Positions 37,926 to 50,128 of a stretch of DNA of 64,000 nt are shown piece after piece. The notes below the pieces were generated by a model. It searched no databases. It was given only the letters and a program-made list of their open reading frames with translations, and had not been told where the DNA came from. Made by a program: the position numbers and the translations under genes. This stretch comes from Hyaloscypha bicolor E (taxonomy: Eukaryota > Ascomycota > Leotiomycetes > Helotiales > Hyaloscyphaceae): NCBI RefSeq assembly GCF_002865645.1, contig NW_020194684.1, positions 5,681,952 through 5,745,951 on the forward strand, written 5' to 3'. How positions within the stretch are numbered: position 1 is the stretch's first letter; the number at the start of each line of letters is the position of its first letter.

Positions 37926-40490
37926 ATGAACTTGGATTCAGCCTCGAGCGCTAGCTCTGGTCCACCTCCAAACCCCCGTTCAAGTAGGGGTGCTATCGCT
38001 GCCCAGCAAGTGGATTTCTCCTTCAAATTTATCGTTGTCTTTCTGAGATATATCTCGAACCCCCTCCCTCCTTTTACTTTCCTGTTCCCGAAAAGCAGGT
38101 CTTCTTGTTGCACCAAAGTTTCTGCGACGATTAGAAACACTGACAATTTCACTTTCTCAGAGCCTGTGAAACGTGCCGTTCAAGAAAGCAAAAATGTGAC
38201 GAGCAACGACCGAAGTGTGGCTTGTGCCAACGGATGAAGCTGGAATGTAACTGGAGAGAAGTTCAACCGACCAAGAAAGACAAGACCTTGGTAGAGATTC
38301 TGGACCGCTTGAGGAGTCTTGAGACCAAAGTTGATCGAATTCCCACCTCCCGAGGTATTTCAGTTTCCGGCTTCGGTCCGCCTCAGCCTTCTCCTACCAG
38401 TCAACCGTCTTTCAATCCCGACGTCGATCCAAGTTCATACTCTTCTTCTCTACGTCCGAGCCCGAGCGGCATTAAAAGCAATCAATCGTACCGACATTTT
38501 TCTGCATCACACAAGATATTAACATGGCCTATTATACAACAAGCATTGCTCCAAGCTCTGCCCTCAAATGTAGGGGATCTGAAAACTCTTGAACAAGATG
38601 GAACCGCGTTCTTAGTTCAAATACAACGGGAGACACCAAATCTCCCTCTGGACGAAGGCTTGACAGAGAGACCGTTTGTGGGCATGCAAACACAGGCTAC
38701 CCGGACAGCAGGAGGTATTAGAACCACGTTTCCTCCATTGACGAAAGATGTTATGAATAATTTGGCGACCGCATACTTCGACACCTTCAACTTCATATAT
38801 CCATTTATGGATCGACAGAACTTCATTTCGGATACTCTATCAAAAGTACATTCAGAAGGCTTTGATGGAGATGTTGAGTCTGTGATAGCGCTCCTGGTAT
38901 TTGCGCTCGGAGAAGTGGCAATAGACGGATCCCGTGGCAAACCTATTGAGGTCTACAAAGGGGGTCGCCCTAGTGGAGTCAGGGGCGGCTCGATCACGAG
39001 ACCTCCTGGAATCGCCTTATTTAACGAAGCGAGGAAACGTATTGGTTTCTGTTTGACAGAATGCGAACTCGAGAATGTTCAGATTTTTTCGCTGGCAGCG
39101 TGCGTAGACTCCTTGGACCACTTAAGATAGAAAACGATGTGTTGAAACTGACCCTTATTGCAGACTTTATTATCAAGCGACTTCAAAACATGGGGTACGT
39201 GTGCTGCTCCAGAATAAAGAACCCGCAGAACTCACACATTGGTGCTAGGAGTTTTGGAGAATGTCGGTATCTGCCTCCTCGGCTGCTCAGGTTCTAGCCA
39301 CGAGTTCGTCTATCGACTGGAACTCACCGAGAGGCGACCTCATTAAACGTGTCTACTGGCATTGCTTCCTTATGGAATGGTTTGTTCCCAACCCAACCTT
39401 GCTAGTATAGCCATCTTAATCATGGATTCAGGACTCTGTATCTAGAGTTAGACGTGCCACTGACGGGAATTTCGGCTCTACAAGATCGTGTTGGCATTCC
39501 CTCGTTCAATACACCATTTTGTGAAGCAGATCATCGAGGAAACCAGTCTTCCCACTTTGAAGCCCATTATGCGTCGCAGATTGCTCTCCGACGACTTTGT
39601 GCCAATATGCATAATAATATTTATGAATGTAAGTAACGTGGCGCAATTTTTTTCACAGAGTTCTCTTTCTTCGAGTCATACGTTAACGGGTCTCACAGCA
39701 ATGGCGAGTAGAGATACACCTGGGACTTCAAATAATGGCGACTTTGGCGGTCCTTCGGCAACCTCATTAAACCAGCTCGCATCACAACTGAGTCAATGGC
39801 GAAGCATGCTGCCCAGAGATTTGCAATGGGATGAGGATGATCCAGCGAGCTTTCCCTCCCCACAAGCGTCGGGTGGTTACAATCAACCACTCGATCCAAC
39901 ACTATCCCCACAGCGATCACGCCCAGCACCGCCTCTGTTTACAACTGATTTGAACAGTGATCCTGTCCACTACCCCTACGTATATGACATTCAAGTTGCG
40001 TTGTTGCGAACGAGGTACTATTATGCAAAGTATATGGTGCATCGCCCTTTCGTCTACAAGGCATTGCACTTCCCAGAGCAGATGACCCAAGAAGACGCTC
40101 AAGGGGTCGCAGAGTGCTTACGAGTAAGTTTGCACCAGCACAAAAGGCGAAATCTTCGTCGCTTCAAGGAGTAAACGAAACTAACAGCTAACACAGGCTT
40201 GCCTCAACTGGCCAATCCTCCTTTCACCAACGTCGCGCCGTAAACGCTTGATCCCATGGCTCTTTGGCTGGAGCCAGAACTTCCTCGGAATACTACTCAT
40301 AATGCACATGACGCAGATCAACCCCATGTTACGGGATATCCGCACCCAGCTCTGCGGCGCTCGCTTCGAGGCCGAGGTGAGCGAAAGCGTAGATTTGATG
40401 CTGGATTGGATCGGAGACTTGAAGAACACCGATGCTATCGCAAAATGGTGTTATCGGATTCTCCAGCCTATTTACAATCTTGAACCGTGA
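37926..40490 (+). CDS. Zn2Cys6 binuclear-cluster transcription factor with fungal-specific TF domain
   Basis: Seven exons (37926-38005, 38161-39099, 39164-39194, 39249-39379, 39432-39628, 39699-40123, 40197-40490) give 698 residues. Seen: RGAIAAQACETCRSRKQKC near residue 22, completing a C-x2-C-x6-C-x6-C-x2-C-x6-C cluster. A linker and a coiled-coil-like VEILDRLRSLETKVDRI follow. The middle domain starts near AYFDTFNFIYPFMDRQNF and continues through FSLAALYYQATSKH, IKRVYWHCFLMEW and LPRDLQWDEDDP. The C-terminal helices end in LQPIYNLEP. The first intron cuts the zinc cluster leader and appears to use a GC donor (GCAAGT) rather than GT. Target genes unknown; the convergent DUF3445 gene is one candidate only by proximity. 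Confidence 0.9.
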
Positions 40491-40938
40491 GAGGCTGGTT
40501 TAGACTCTCGAATCGAGAAACGATGAAGATTATTGATGAAAAGGAGCGTCACGTGCCAAGCGAGGTTTGGCAGCTCTATCTACCTATCGTGATGCGATGA
40601 GGGGCATCAAGGAGGGCGTGAGAGGCGGAGCGAGAATCTCTATCCCAGAATGATGAATATTCAGATTGCAATTACATTATATTCTACATGGAACAAAACA
40701 AAACGGCGATCAGGGCCCGGGTGAGTGAGTGATGAGCTTCACTTCGGTCCAAGCTACGGGAGTTACGCAGAGCATAAATCAACACATTCTCAAGATTGGC
40801 TTGACCGGGCTAAAGGGTACGCAGATTCAGTGCACGCAACATTATTGTTTTCATTATCGTGAAGGTGGAGCTCTTCGAGGTATTTTATCTGTATGTGCAG
40901 AAAATCACCGGAAGCGTAGAGGTTTCGTATCGAGAAGC
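40491..40938. other. convergent 3' intergenic region
   Basis: About 450 bp between the stop codons of the Zn2Cys6 regulator and the DUF3445 gene; it should hold both 3' UTRs. Nothing else is seen. Confidence 0.4.
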
Positions 40939-42507
40939 CTAAAAGCCCTGCTGGCGATGCCACTTCTCCTCCCATCCAGGGAAATACGGACTTTCGCACA
41001 AGGTAGTCACCTGCCACTCCTCTTCCTCTTTATTCTCAGGCTTCACCACCCCGTTTGCAACTTGCTCTCTAGCGTACTCCTCTAGCTCAGGCACACAAAC
41101 ATGCTCCACGTGCCACGTGTTCTTATACTCCATCAGGTTCTTCTTCCCCTCCTTCAAGATCTTGAGAAGGAGTGCAGGAATATACGGCTCATCGCGAAAC
41201 TCCTTGACCGGTGTAAACAACGCCTTGAAATTGAAGACAATACCGCCACTCAGCGGGAGTCTCCGCAACGTTTGCCAGTCAACCCTCAAATAGCACTCGT
41301 CGATCGTCAAATCCTGCTTCTGGATCTCTCGAAGCTTCTCGTGGGGGTGACCAGGTGGCATAAATAAGGGAGTATCGACCTCCAAGCCCCAGCTTCCGCG
41401 CTGGATGGGCGCGTTGGTGGGCATCTTGCTGAAGTAGCGATCCATGCTGAAGGACATCCTCTCCTTGTAGTCTGGGATCGGTTGGTGGATTTCTTTGAGC
41501 TGCATCCCGATCTTCGTGGACACGTTCCAGCCGAGCGAACTGCAGATGACGCCGGCGCGGAAGTAGTACATGCCATCCTCCTCGTTGCGCAAGACGATCG
41601 CGAAGTCTTCGGGGACATTGTTAAGAAGGATGTGAAGTGGGTGGAAGCGCTTGATCTCCGTTTTCGTCCCAAGAAGTTTGTTCTGGAAGATCTTCTTGTC
41701 TGGTGATAACGAGAAGCAGGTCGGGTATCTGGCGCAGTAGAATTGAAGACACATTTCCATGAGCTCTTTGCAGACAAGTTCGGAGCCGGGTAAGTAGTCG
41801 AGGACTTTGGCTCCATGTTCTCTAAAGAGTTCTTGACGTTGCTTGACTCGTTCTACGTAGTTGTTCTCAACCTCCAGCCACCAATTTGGTTCCATTTTGG
41901 TCAAGGCTACATACACATCAGTCAGTGGTAACCCTGGAATGGCCGCTTACTTACACATAGTCTGGTGATACGCCCATCTGAAGGGCCGATAGGGTCGTGG
42001 CAAGGCTTTTGTAGAATCAAAGTTTTCATACGGTTCAGGAAGTGGGACACCGCTCAGAACATCGTATGCTGGAAAGTCACCCATCGCCTTGATCTCCGCT
42101 GTCGAGAAGCCGGTTGGAGTGTATTTGGGAACATCGTTGTCGAGACAGTATGATCGAGTAGTTGGCAGTATGTTCTTCACCAGAAATTCGACGGATGGTT
42201 CAACGGCAGTGGAAATCTTGGAATTGGCATCCACAGCCTTGTCAGCTAGCTCGGGAAGAATACATCGTCGAGATGGTGGGAAGGCCGTGACGAAGTCCGG
42301 ATTGCACGAGGCTGGCGATTCTTTGCTGATCGAGAGCGAGCGAGGCGGCGTGGAGGCTCCTGAAAAGCGCCTGTGCTTGTGGAAATGAAGTTTGTGTAGG
42401 ACTGCATCCCGATACTGTTTGCTGAAGGCGAGAACAGCCAGAGATGACACCAGGCATATGGCTCCCAGGCCGAGAACCCATTGATTTGGCAGCAGTGAGA
42501 ACTTCAT
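40939..42507 (-). CDS. DUF3445 / heme-dependent oxidative N-demethylase-like protein, membrane-anchored
   Basis: Two exons (42507-41955, 41906-40939) give 506 residues. The family is the bacterial and fungal DUF3445 group, whose studied bacterial member is the haem subunit of a dimethylamine oxidative demethylase. Seen: an N-terminal membrane helix (WVLGLGAICLVSSLAVLAF), a basic linker, then the domain with PYRPFRWAYHQTMSLTKM. The blocks WWLEVENNYVERVKQR, LCLQFYCARYP-type EMCLQFYCARYPTCFSL and NVPEDFAIVLRNEEDGMYY follow. The segment KIGMQLKEIHQPIPDY is where the family's conserved His-Pro lies, and RVDWQTLRRLPLSGGIVFNFK lies downstream. The start ATG at 42507 places the anchor at residues 8-30. 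The fungal substrate is unknown. Confidence 0.85.
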
Positions 42508-43646
42508 CGGGGCACGTCGGGAAACTCCAATTGAGTGCCGAACTAGAGAGGATGACCAGTGAGGGCGAGTTCTCAAGATCGAGGCTATGTGAGCTCGAAC
42601 GTAAGAGAGGACGAGAAGTGAGTAAAATCTTCCAAGGCGAATTGGGTGAGGGGTGAATGCGGTATATAAAGTGCCTCTTACTCTTATCGAGGCAGGAACA
42701 TTGGGTTATCAGTTCGATCAGAGACACCCGCCCGCCAGTCTGCAGAAAAGGACGGAGAAGAAGGTGTGGGGTTGAACTCAAAGAGGTTAAAGGGACTGTC
42801 ATATGGCACGATTGTTTGCTTAAGAACAGATAGCCTCGTCGAGATACAGCGCGGCCGGGCTACGGCAGATAATTGCTAAGAGACTTGGGGGTTCCTCCAG
42901 CGGGACGTTTCTTTTCGCAAGATTTGCCCAGACAAAGACACCCTCCCGCGAGGGGTATGGAATAGCACCATCAAGGACCACCCAGCAGTGGATGTCCAGC
43001 CATGCACGGGTCCTTGAACGGCAGAGGTGCAGAGTGCAATGCAAGCCTTGGCGGTAATGTCTGGGTAACAAGACCCTATCAGTACATTGCGTGCGTTGCA
43101 CCTTCCGGGCTATCCCCATCTGCAAAGACGGCTGGATCGAACTTCCTTTTTGGGTTATAAATACGCCCATCTCGACCCCGCCTCAAGTGTAACTACCCAC
43201 GTGATGCGCTCTTAAATCCGATCGAAGTCTGATCGAAATTCGTTAAAGAGGTGGATGAGATTCAGCTTGTTGTCTTGTAGAACACAATGAAAATAGAAGT
43301 GAATGTGGATGGGGATGGGAGGGAATGGAATTGGGACATTGTTGGACGGGAACATGCCTATCAAACTATATCTCGTTTTTCAGTGCGGTCTCGGGCCATA
43401 ATAATAAAAGTACACCTGGTATAACGCAAAGGGTATATGGCAAAATATAAACCGCCGGCTGGCTCAGACGTATTCCTACAAACCAGTTCACCTGCCTGGT
43501 CCAAGGGTATCCAAGATCCAAGCCCCCTGATGCTCCACTGACCCCAAGATTGATCCCAGAACTCCAGACGACAACACAACGTTAGCGAGCACCCAACGAC
43601 ACACAACGCCATCGCCGAAATGCAACAAATTAATCGTCCTTAACTC
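42508..43646. other. intergenic region upstream of the DUF3445 gene
   Basis: About 1.1 kb. The first part is the promoter of the DUF3445 gene and the last part the 3' flank of the giant gene, both on the minus strand. Short frames at 42820-43170 and 43361-43612 show no family similarity. Confidence 0.45.
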
Positions 43647-46600
43647 TTAACCGCTCGTCATCTTCTTGAACCGACTGAAAAGTCCTCCTGCAGCGCTTGG
43701 TGCTCTGCTGTTGTCGACAAAGCTCGAATCTCTGCGGTTGCTGGATCTTCGCCCATTTTCCTGGCTTCCTTCGGAGCTTTTGACCTCAGCGCGTCTTGAT
43801 TCGCGTCTTCGTCGACGCTCCTCTTGGTCGTCCTCGGTCACATCGTCATATTTCGAATGTCGGCGCGACTTTCTTCCACTGGTCCTCTCTCTGTCCTCAG
43901 GAGTCCTGTCGTCGACAGGAGGTATATCCTCGGGTGGTGGCGGGGCATCTGAATGGTCTTGAACCCACGAATCGGTCCCGGAGTGTGGCCAACCAGTCTT
44001 CTTCTCCTTGCCCTTCGAATTCTCCTTCCTATCCCTGTAGACTGGACCTTCAGCAGGAATGTAGTTGTCGACAATCGGGGCAGACTTGCGACGGCTCGTT
44101 CTCGGGGTATCGCCTCCCTCACGTGCTGCACGTCGCTCCTCACGTCTCCTGCGGCGCTCTTCATCACCGTCAGCGTCCATGTGAGATCGTCGACGATCCG
44201 ATGATCGAGGTTCAACATCAGCTTCACGCTCCGCGGCCTTCCTGGCGCGACGCCTCTCGGCGCGTTCGGCTTCTTTGGCCTCAGCAGCTTCACGATCAGC
44301 ATCTTCCTTCTCACGCGCGGCACGTCTGGCAGCACGCTTGGCATCTTTCTCCTCTTGACGGCGAGCCTCGGCCTCAGCCTCCAGTCTCCGCCGTCGTTCA
44401 CGTCTCTCCTCATCCTTTGCTCTTCGCGCCTCCTCGGCAGCTTTCTCGGCAGCGCCACGTTCTGCCCTCCGAGCCCGTCTGGCCCGTCTGACCTCTTCTT
44501 CGTCAATATCCTCATCGTCCTTGGCTGGGCGTTTGATCTTCCGGTCTTCGCGGCGAAGGTCTCGTCTGCCTTCATCAGTCATAGCAGTGGATCGACGTTT
44601 AGATTCGGGACGAGATTTTGACAGCAGTCCACCAAATAATCCACCAATTCCAGCAGCAGCAGCCTTCTTGGCACTCGAGTCGGCCCTCCTCAATACAGGT
44701 GGTGGTAGCGCCTCTGATGGGCCTCCGGCATCAACCATGACAATATCCTCGTCTTGTCTTGTCTGTTTCTCGTTCTTTGCGTTAGCACTTGGCTCTCTCG
44801 TCAAGGTCCGTCGTCGAGTTGGCGGATCGACACTTGAAGGCGGCATTGGGACAGCCGGCGGCGGGGCGTCAGTTACCTTCGATTTTCCTTTGCGATCGCG
44901 ACTTGACTTCTCCGGGCTGGGAGCGTCGTCATTTTTATCAACCATGACAAGATCTTCATCATCGTCCACACCTTCATGGAAGTTAGTCTTCTCTTCGCGA
45001 AGTTTTGGAGAATGCGACCTCAACATACCACGTGATTTGCTCTTCCTTTCGGACTTGCTTCTGGACAGCTTGTTCGGAGTGACGCCAAGCATCCTCGCAG
45101 CCTTTTCAGACATCTCAGGTGGTGGCGACGGGATTCCATGGTCTTCGACGACAGATTGGCGACGCGAACTCGATCTGCCTGATGTGCTCGGTCGACGTTC
45201 GGTCACAGATCTCGACCTCGACAACGGCTTCGAGGCGCCGAACATGCTTGTAAGACCTCGAGACAAGGGTGGTCTATCAACCTTCTCAGACGATGATCCC
45301 TTCGAAGAGTCCTTTTCTTCCTTCTCAGAAGGCTTCTTCGATGATGATTTTGAGCGTTTCAAGTCAGAGTCCTTCGATTTCCTCTCCTCCTTCACGGGAT
45401 GTGGCGACTCCTCGGAACGGCGATCCTTGGAAGACTTTTTTTCATCCTTCTTCGGAGCGGGAGCGGCAGCGGCGCCCCATGCGCCCCAAGAAGAAGATCC
45501 ATCGCGAACGACCCGAGGGCGCTCTTTCTTCGACGAAGATTTGGATTCTTTAGATTCTTTAGGTTCTGGCGGTGGGGTCGGAGGTCCAGCGGGTACGACC
45601 TTTTCCTTTTTCTTTTCGGGTTCTTTCTCTTTGCTGAATGATTTGCTCTTGCTCGATTTCTTGTCAGGCATAACTATCGAGTCAACAGTCTCATCGTCCT
45701 CCGCAGGAAAGCTACCAGGGACTTCTTTTGACGAGGAAACGTTCTTTGTCCACGCGTTGTTCTCTTCGGCGGTGTCTTTGTCCTTTTTGGAGCTGGATTT
45801 GAGGTTTGTTATGGTTTGCGACTTGGAGAGGCTGGATTTCTTCTTATCCTCCTTGAGTGGCGCGGGAGGTGGCGGTGGGGGAGGAGATGGAGGTGGAGGT
45901 GGCGCGACTTTTTCGACCTCCTTCTCTTTGGCTGACTCAAACGCCTTCAGCCTGTCAGCAATCTTACCGCCGACTGGTTTCTTCGTCACTACTGATGCCT
46001 TCATCGAGGTCGATACAGATGCAGACTGCAAAGAGGTTGTCGTGGCCTTGGAGTTAGCACCTTCTGGAAGCTTTGCTTTGTCAGCAGCAATCTCGCCTCT
46101 TGACGCCTCCTTTTTAGCGCCCTCAGAACCCTTGCTCGATTTCTTGGTGACTCCCCAAATTGCGAAGGGGTCGACTTTCTCCTTGACTGGGCTGAGGTCG
46201 ATGAGAGGTTCTAGTTCTGGTTCTGCTTCCGGTTCCGATTCCGGTTCTGGGTCTTTGGTGACCTAGACGACGCCAGAGTCAGTATTACTGGTCAGGGATT
46301 CGGTTATGCACAGATATGCAGGGGTATGTAAATATGCCACAGATCTGCGGACCCCAAAGCCGTGTCCGAATTGAGTGGTGGGCGATATTTGGACGACATT
46401 TTGAGGTGCCGCAACTCTCGGGGCATTCAAGAGAAAATAACTCGGAAACATGCTTACCTCTTTCTCCTTGGTCGACGACTTTTTGCCCTTGCTGGACTTC
46501 GAGTCTTTCTTCGCTTTCTTGGAATCTTCCTTCTCCTTCTCCTTGGCCTCCTTAGCAGCCTTTTCCTCGGCTTCTTGAGCAGCCTTCTCTTCAGCCTCGA

Positions 46601-49600
46601 TTCTGGCCTGCTCTTCAGCCTCCTCTTCAGCCTTCTTACGAGCAGCCTCCTCTTCATCGGCCTTCTTCTTGGCTGCCTTGTCAGCCCTCATCTGCTCTTT
46701 CTTGGAGAGTTTTGGAGCCCAGATATTTTTCTTGGCTTCCTCTTCAGCCTTTGCCTTTGCCTCAGCTTCTTCCTTCTCTTTTGCTTCGGCTTCGGCTTTG
46801 GCTTGCTCTTCGGCTTCCAGACGTTCCGCCTCCTCCTTCTCAGCTTGCATTTTGGCTTCGGCTTCTTCCTTCTCCGCCTTCTTCTTGGCCTTTGCGGCTT
46901 CCTTGTCGGCCTTTTCTTGTTCCTTCTTGGTGAGTTTCTTGGCTGGCGGAACCTCCTTCTCCTTCTCCTTGGAAGTTTTGGAGTCTTTCGAGTCTTTGGA
47001 AATAGTCTTCTTGGCTTCGGTTCCAAAATCCCAGAGATTTTCTTCGGGTTCGGTCAGATCCATGGCTGGAGGCGTTGGGGCGGGAGGTGGTGCTTCGACG
47101 CCTTTCTTGCCCTTCTTCTTGTCTTTCTTTGAAGAGGTGGTCGCCCAGACCGATCCCCATTCGTCTTCCTCCTCCTTCTCCTCGACAACCTCAGGCTCAG
47201 GGGTTGGCTCTGTGACGTCTTCGACGGGCATGTTCTTGGCGCCCTTCTTTAATTTTTTATCCTTCCTGGAAGACGCCGTACCCCAGATGTCGTCAGTCTT
47301 TGGTTCCTCGATGGCGTCGGGTTTAATGGAGTCACCGGTATCAGTCGATTTCCCCTTTTTCTTCTTATCCTTTTTGGACAAAGTTGCCCCCCAACCAAAG
47401 AAGTCATCATCGCCATCACCAACCTCAGGGACCGCAGGCGGAGGTGTTGGAGCGCGCTCGGGTTCTTCAGGCTTCACCTCCACGAGAGCTTTGGACGTTG
47501 ATTTAGCTTTCTTTTTGTCCTTGCTTTGGCCCCAATTATCCCAATCGTCATTTTCGGCGAGAACATCAGCAATGGAGCTCTTCTCCTCCTTGGCTGCTGG
47601 GGAAGCTTCCTTGGTTTTATCGGCTTTCTTCTTGTCTTTTTTGCCAGCCGTACCCCAAGCAGTAGCTGCCCAACCCATATCATCATCGACTGGTGGGTCT
47701 GGGACGGGTTCGGGTTCAACGGCCTTGACTTCTTCGACGAGAGCCTTGCCTTTCTTCTTCTTGCTTTTGGCAGGAAAGGATCCCCAGCTGTCGTTCTCAA
47801 TTGTGGCAGGTTCTGGCAAAGGATCAGGCTCTTTCACTTTGACAGGTTCCTCGACCACGGCTTTGCCCTTCTTCTTGCTCTTCGCCGAGAACGAACCCCA
47901 TCCGAAAGCGTCATCATCCTTCTCGGCCTCGGGCTCTGGTTCCTTTTCCTTCTCCTCGACCTATAGAGAGAATTAGAATCGTCGTCCTTTAGGGGAGAAG
48001 TAGGTGTACACTTACTTTCACAGGTTCTTCGACTACAGCTTTGCCCTTCTTGCCCTTCTTGTCTTTTTTGGTAATAAAGGAGCTCCACATATCCTCTGCC
48101 TGTGCCTCGGGTTCTGGTTCCTCCTTCTTTTCTTCGACCTATTTGAGGAATTAATGTTACTATTCCTGCAGCTGGATACAGGCGAACTCACTTTCGCGGG
48201 TTCTTCGGCTACAGACTTGCCCTTCTTGCCCTTCTTGTCTTTTTTGGTAGCGAAGGAGCTCCACGTATCGTCTGCCTCGGGTTCTGGTTCCTCCTGCTTC
48301 TCCTCGACCTATTAAAGGAATTAAAACTACTCTTCCCGTAGCTGGATACAGGCGAACTCACTTTCACGAGTTCCTCAACAACGATCTTGCCCTTCTTTTT
48401 CTTCTTCTCAGTTCCGAAAGACCCCCACGCGAAATCCTCAACGGGTTCAGGTTCCTTCTCCTTCTCCTCGGCCTATTGAAGCAATTAAAATTACTCTTCC
48501 CGTAGCTGGACATAGGCAAACTCACTTTCGCGGGTTCCTCAACAACGATCTTGCCCTTCTTTTTCTTCTTATCAGTTCCGAAAGACCCCCATGCGAAATC
48601 CTCAACGGGTTCAGGTTCCTTCTCCTTTTCCTCGGCTTTGGCGTCTTTCTTCTTGTCCTTTGAACCAAAAGAGCCCCACGCAAAGTCGTCGACAGGTGGA
48701 TCGGGTTCCTTCTTCGCCGCTGGTATTTCCTCGACCTTACCCTTTTTCTTGTTCTTTTTGCCGGTTGCCCAACCCGAGGCCCAATTCATGTCATCCTCCT
48801 CGGGCTCTGGTTCCTTGGCAGGGGTTTCTTCGATTTTAGGCGTCTCCTCGACAATGGCTTTGCCCTTCTTTTTCTTGTTCTTGGCACTGAAAGAACCCCA
48901 GCCGTCGTCTTCGTCCTTGACCGGCTCGGGCTCTGGATCTGGAACTGGGGCTGGCTTGTCCTCGACCTCAGTAATGGCATTCTTCTTATTCTTCTTGTTT
49001 TTCTTGGGACCACCAAAAGCCCACTCGTCTTCAGCAGGTGCGGGTTCGGCTTTCGTCTCCTCCACCTTGGGCGGATCAGGCTCAGCAGCTTTCTTCCCCT
49101 TCTTCTTGGTCTTAGCAGTGCCCCAGGCACTCCAGTTATCGTCCGCAGCGGTCTCCTCGACAACTGGCGCGGGCGTGGGCTCCTCCTTCGGCTCATCGAA
49201 GTCGTCAAAGATGCTGTTCTTCTTCTTCTTCTTATCCTTTTTATTTACAGAAGTGAAGCCGAAATCAAAGGCATCCTTTGTCTCTTCTTTTGGCGGATCC
49301 GGTTCCTTCTCCTTCTCCTCTTCGTCGAGTGCGCCGAATGAGAAGGTGGCATTCTTCTTTTTCGGCTTTCCACGATTTAGACTCCAAGGATTGTTGTCGA
49401 TTTCAGCCGTTTCCTTCTTCGTGTCGGTGGCGGTAGTAGTTGTGGTGGCAGAGAAGTCCCATGTGCTACTGGGAGTTAGTGGGGTTCGAGTCGAGTCAGA
49501 CTTGAAACATGAGAAACCGAATCTATTCCTCGGAAAAGACAGCGAAGAAAGTAAACAAACTCAACCATGAGCTACATCCACCAACTCAATCCGGGGAGCA

Positions 49601-50128
49601 CCGCAATCGAACGAGACTCGGAGACTGCAAAGAAAACACTAACCTCGTGGTTCCAGTAGTCCAGCTACTGCCCCATGCCCCAAACCCAGAACTCGACTTG
49701 GTACCAATGGTTCCCGTATCAAAACTCAGGTCCAACATTGGCCCAGTATCGTCCAGTTTGATCTCATGAAAGGCGTCGAATTTCTCCACAGGAGGAAGTG
49801 CTGGAGCCGCCTCCTCGACCTTATTCTTCTTGCCCTTCTTCTTGGACTTGGGCGTCACGAAAGAGTCCCACTCGTCGTCTGGCTTCGCCTCTCCATCTCC
49901 ATTACCGCTCCCATCGTCCTTCTTATCTTCGTCACCACCGGCACCGGCTCCGGTATCACCGTCCTTGTCACCGCCATTGCTTCCCTCGCCCTCATCCTTC
50001 TTACTGCCATCCTCCTCTTCGTCGCCTCCCCACTTGTTTTTCTGAGCAACCTTAGCCGCCTTTTTGGCCTTCTTACCAGCAGCTTGTGTGAAGCCATCCT
50101 GCGACTGGAAGTCGACCGAGGGAGCCAT
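43647..50128 (-). CDS. giant low-complexity protein with >20 acid-Trp-Lys modules
   Basis: Seven exons (50128-49644, 49468-48526, 48472-48362, 48308-48192, 48138-48016, 47960-46458, 46262-43647) join in frame to 1965 residues. I do not recognise a named family. Residues 1 to about 940 are an array of modules, each with an acidic Pro/Glu stretch, a tryptophan motif (WGSF, WSSF, WGAW, WATAW-like) and a lysine tract such as KKDKKKKGK. Next comes a long highly charged Glu/Lys/Ala helix, probably a single alpha-helix or coiled coil. The last exon has a polyproline run near 45.9 kb, Ser/Lys-rich linkers, a second Arg/Glu-rich helix, and a C-terminal GGLFSRFKKMTSG amphipathic end. No signal peptide or membrane helix is seen. 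Exons 3-5 are near copies of each other. A scaffold or adaptor role is only inferred. Confidence 0.88.
48016..48526 (-). repeat. tandem exon-plus-intron duplication inside the giant gene
   Basis: Exon 3 (37 codons), exon 4 (39) and exon 5 (41) each encode one module and begin with (V/A)EEK..EPEPE. Each ends in (V/E)EE(L/P)(V/A)K and is bounded by phase-0 introns. The introns at 48473-48525, 48309-48361 and 48139-48191 are all exactly 53 nt and differ from each other at only about 6-10 positions. They share the same donor GTGAGTT and the CTATT-complement acceptor. The 55-nt intron at 47961-48015 is a more diverged relative. Confidence 0.9.

Noticed and set aside
44521..46266. 581-codon plus-strand open frame opposite the giant gene
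   Set aside because: It is the mirror of Lys/Glu/Ser-rich codons (AAG, GAG, TCG) and reads as Ser/Phe/Leu low complexity without splice logic or domain. It is a shadow of the real minus-strand exon.
46669..47976. 435-codon plus-strand open frame
   Set aside because: The same antisense effect of the lysine- and glutamate-rich modules; it crosses a real intron of the minus-strand gene and has no family similarity.
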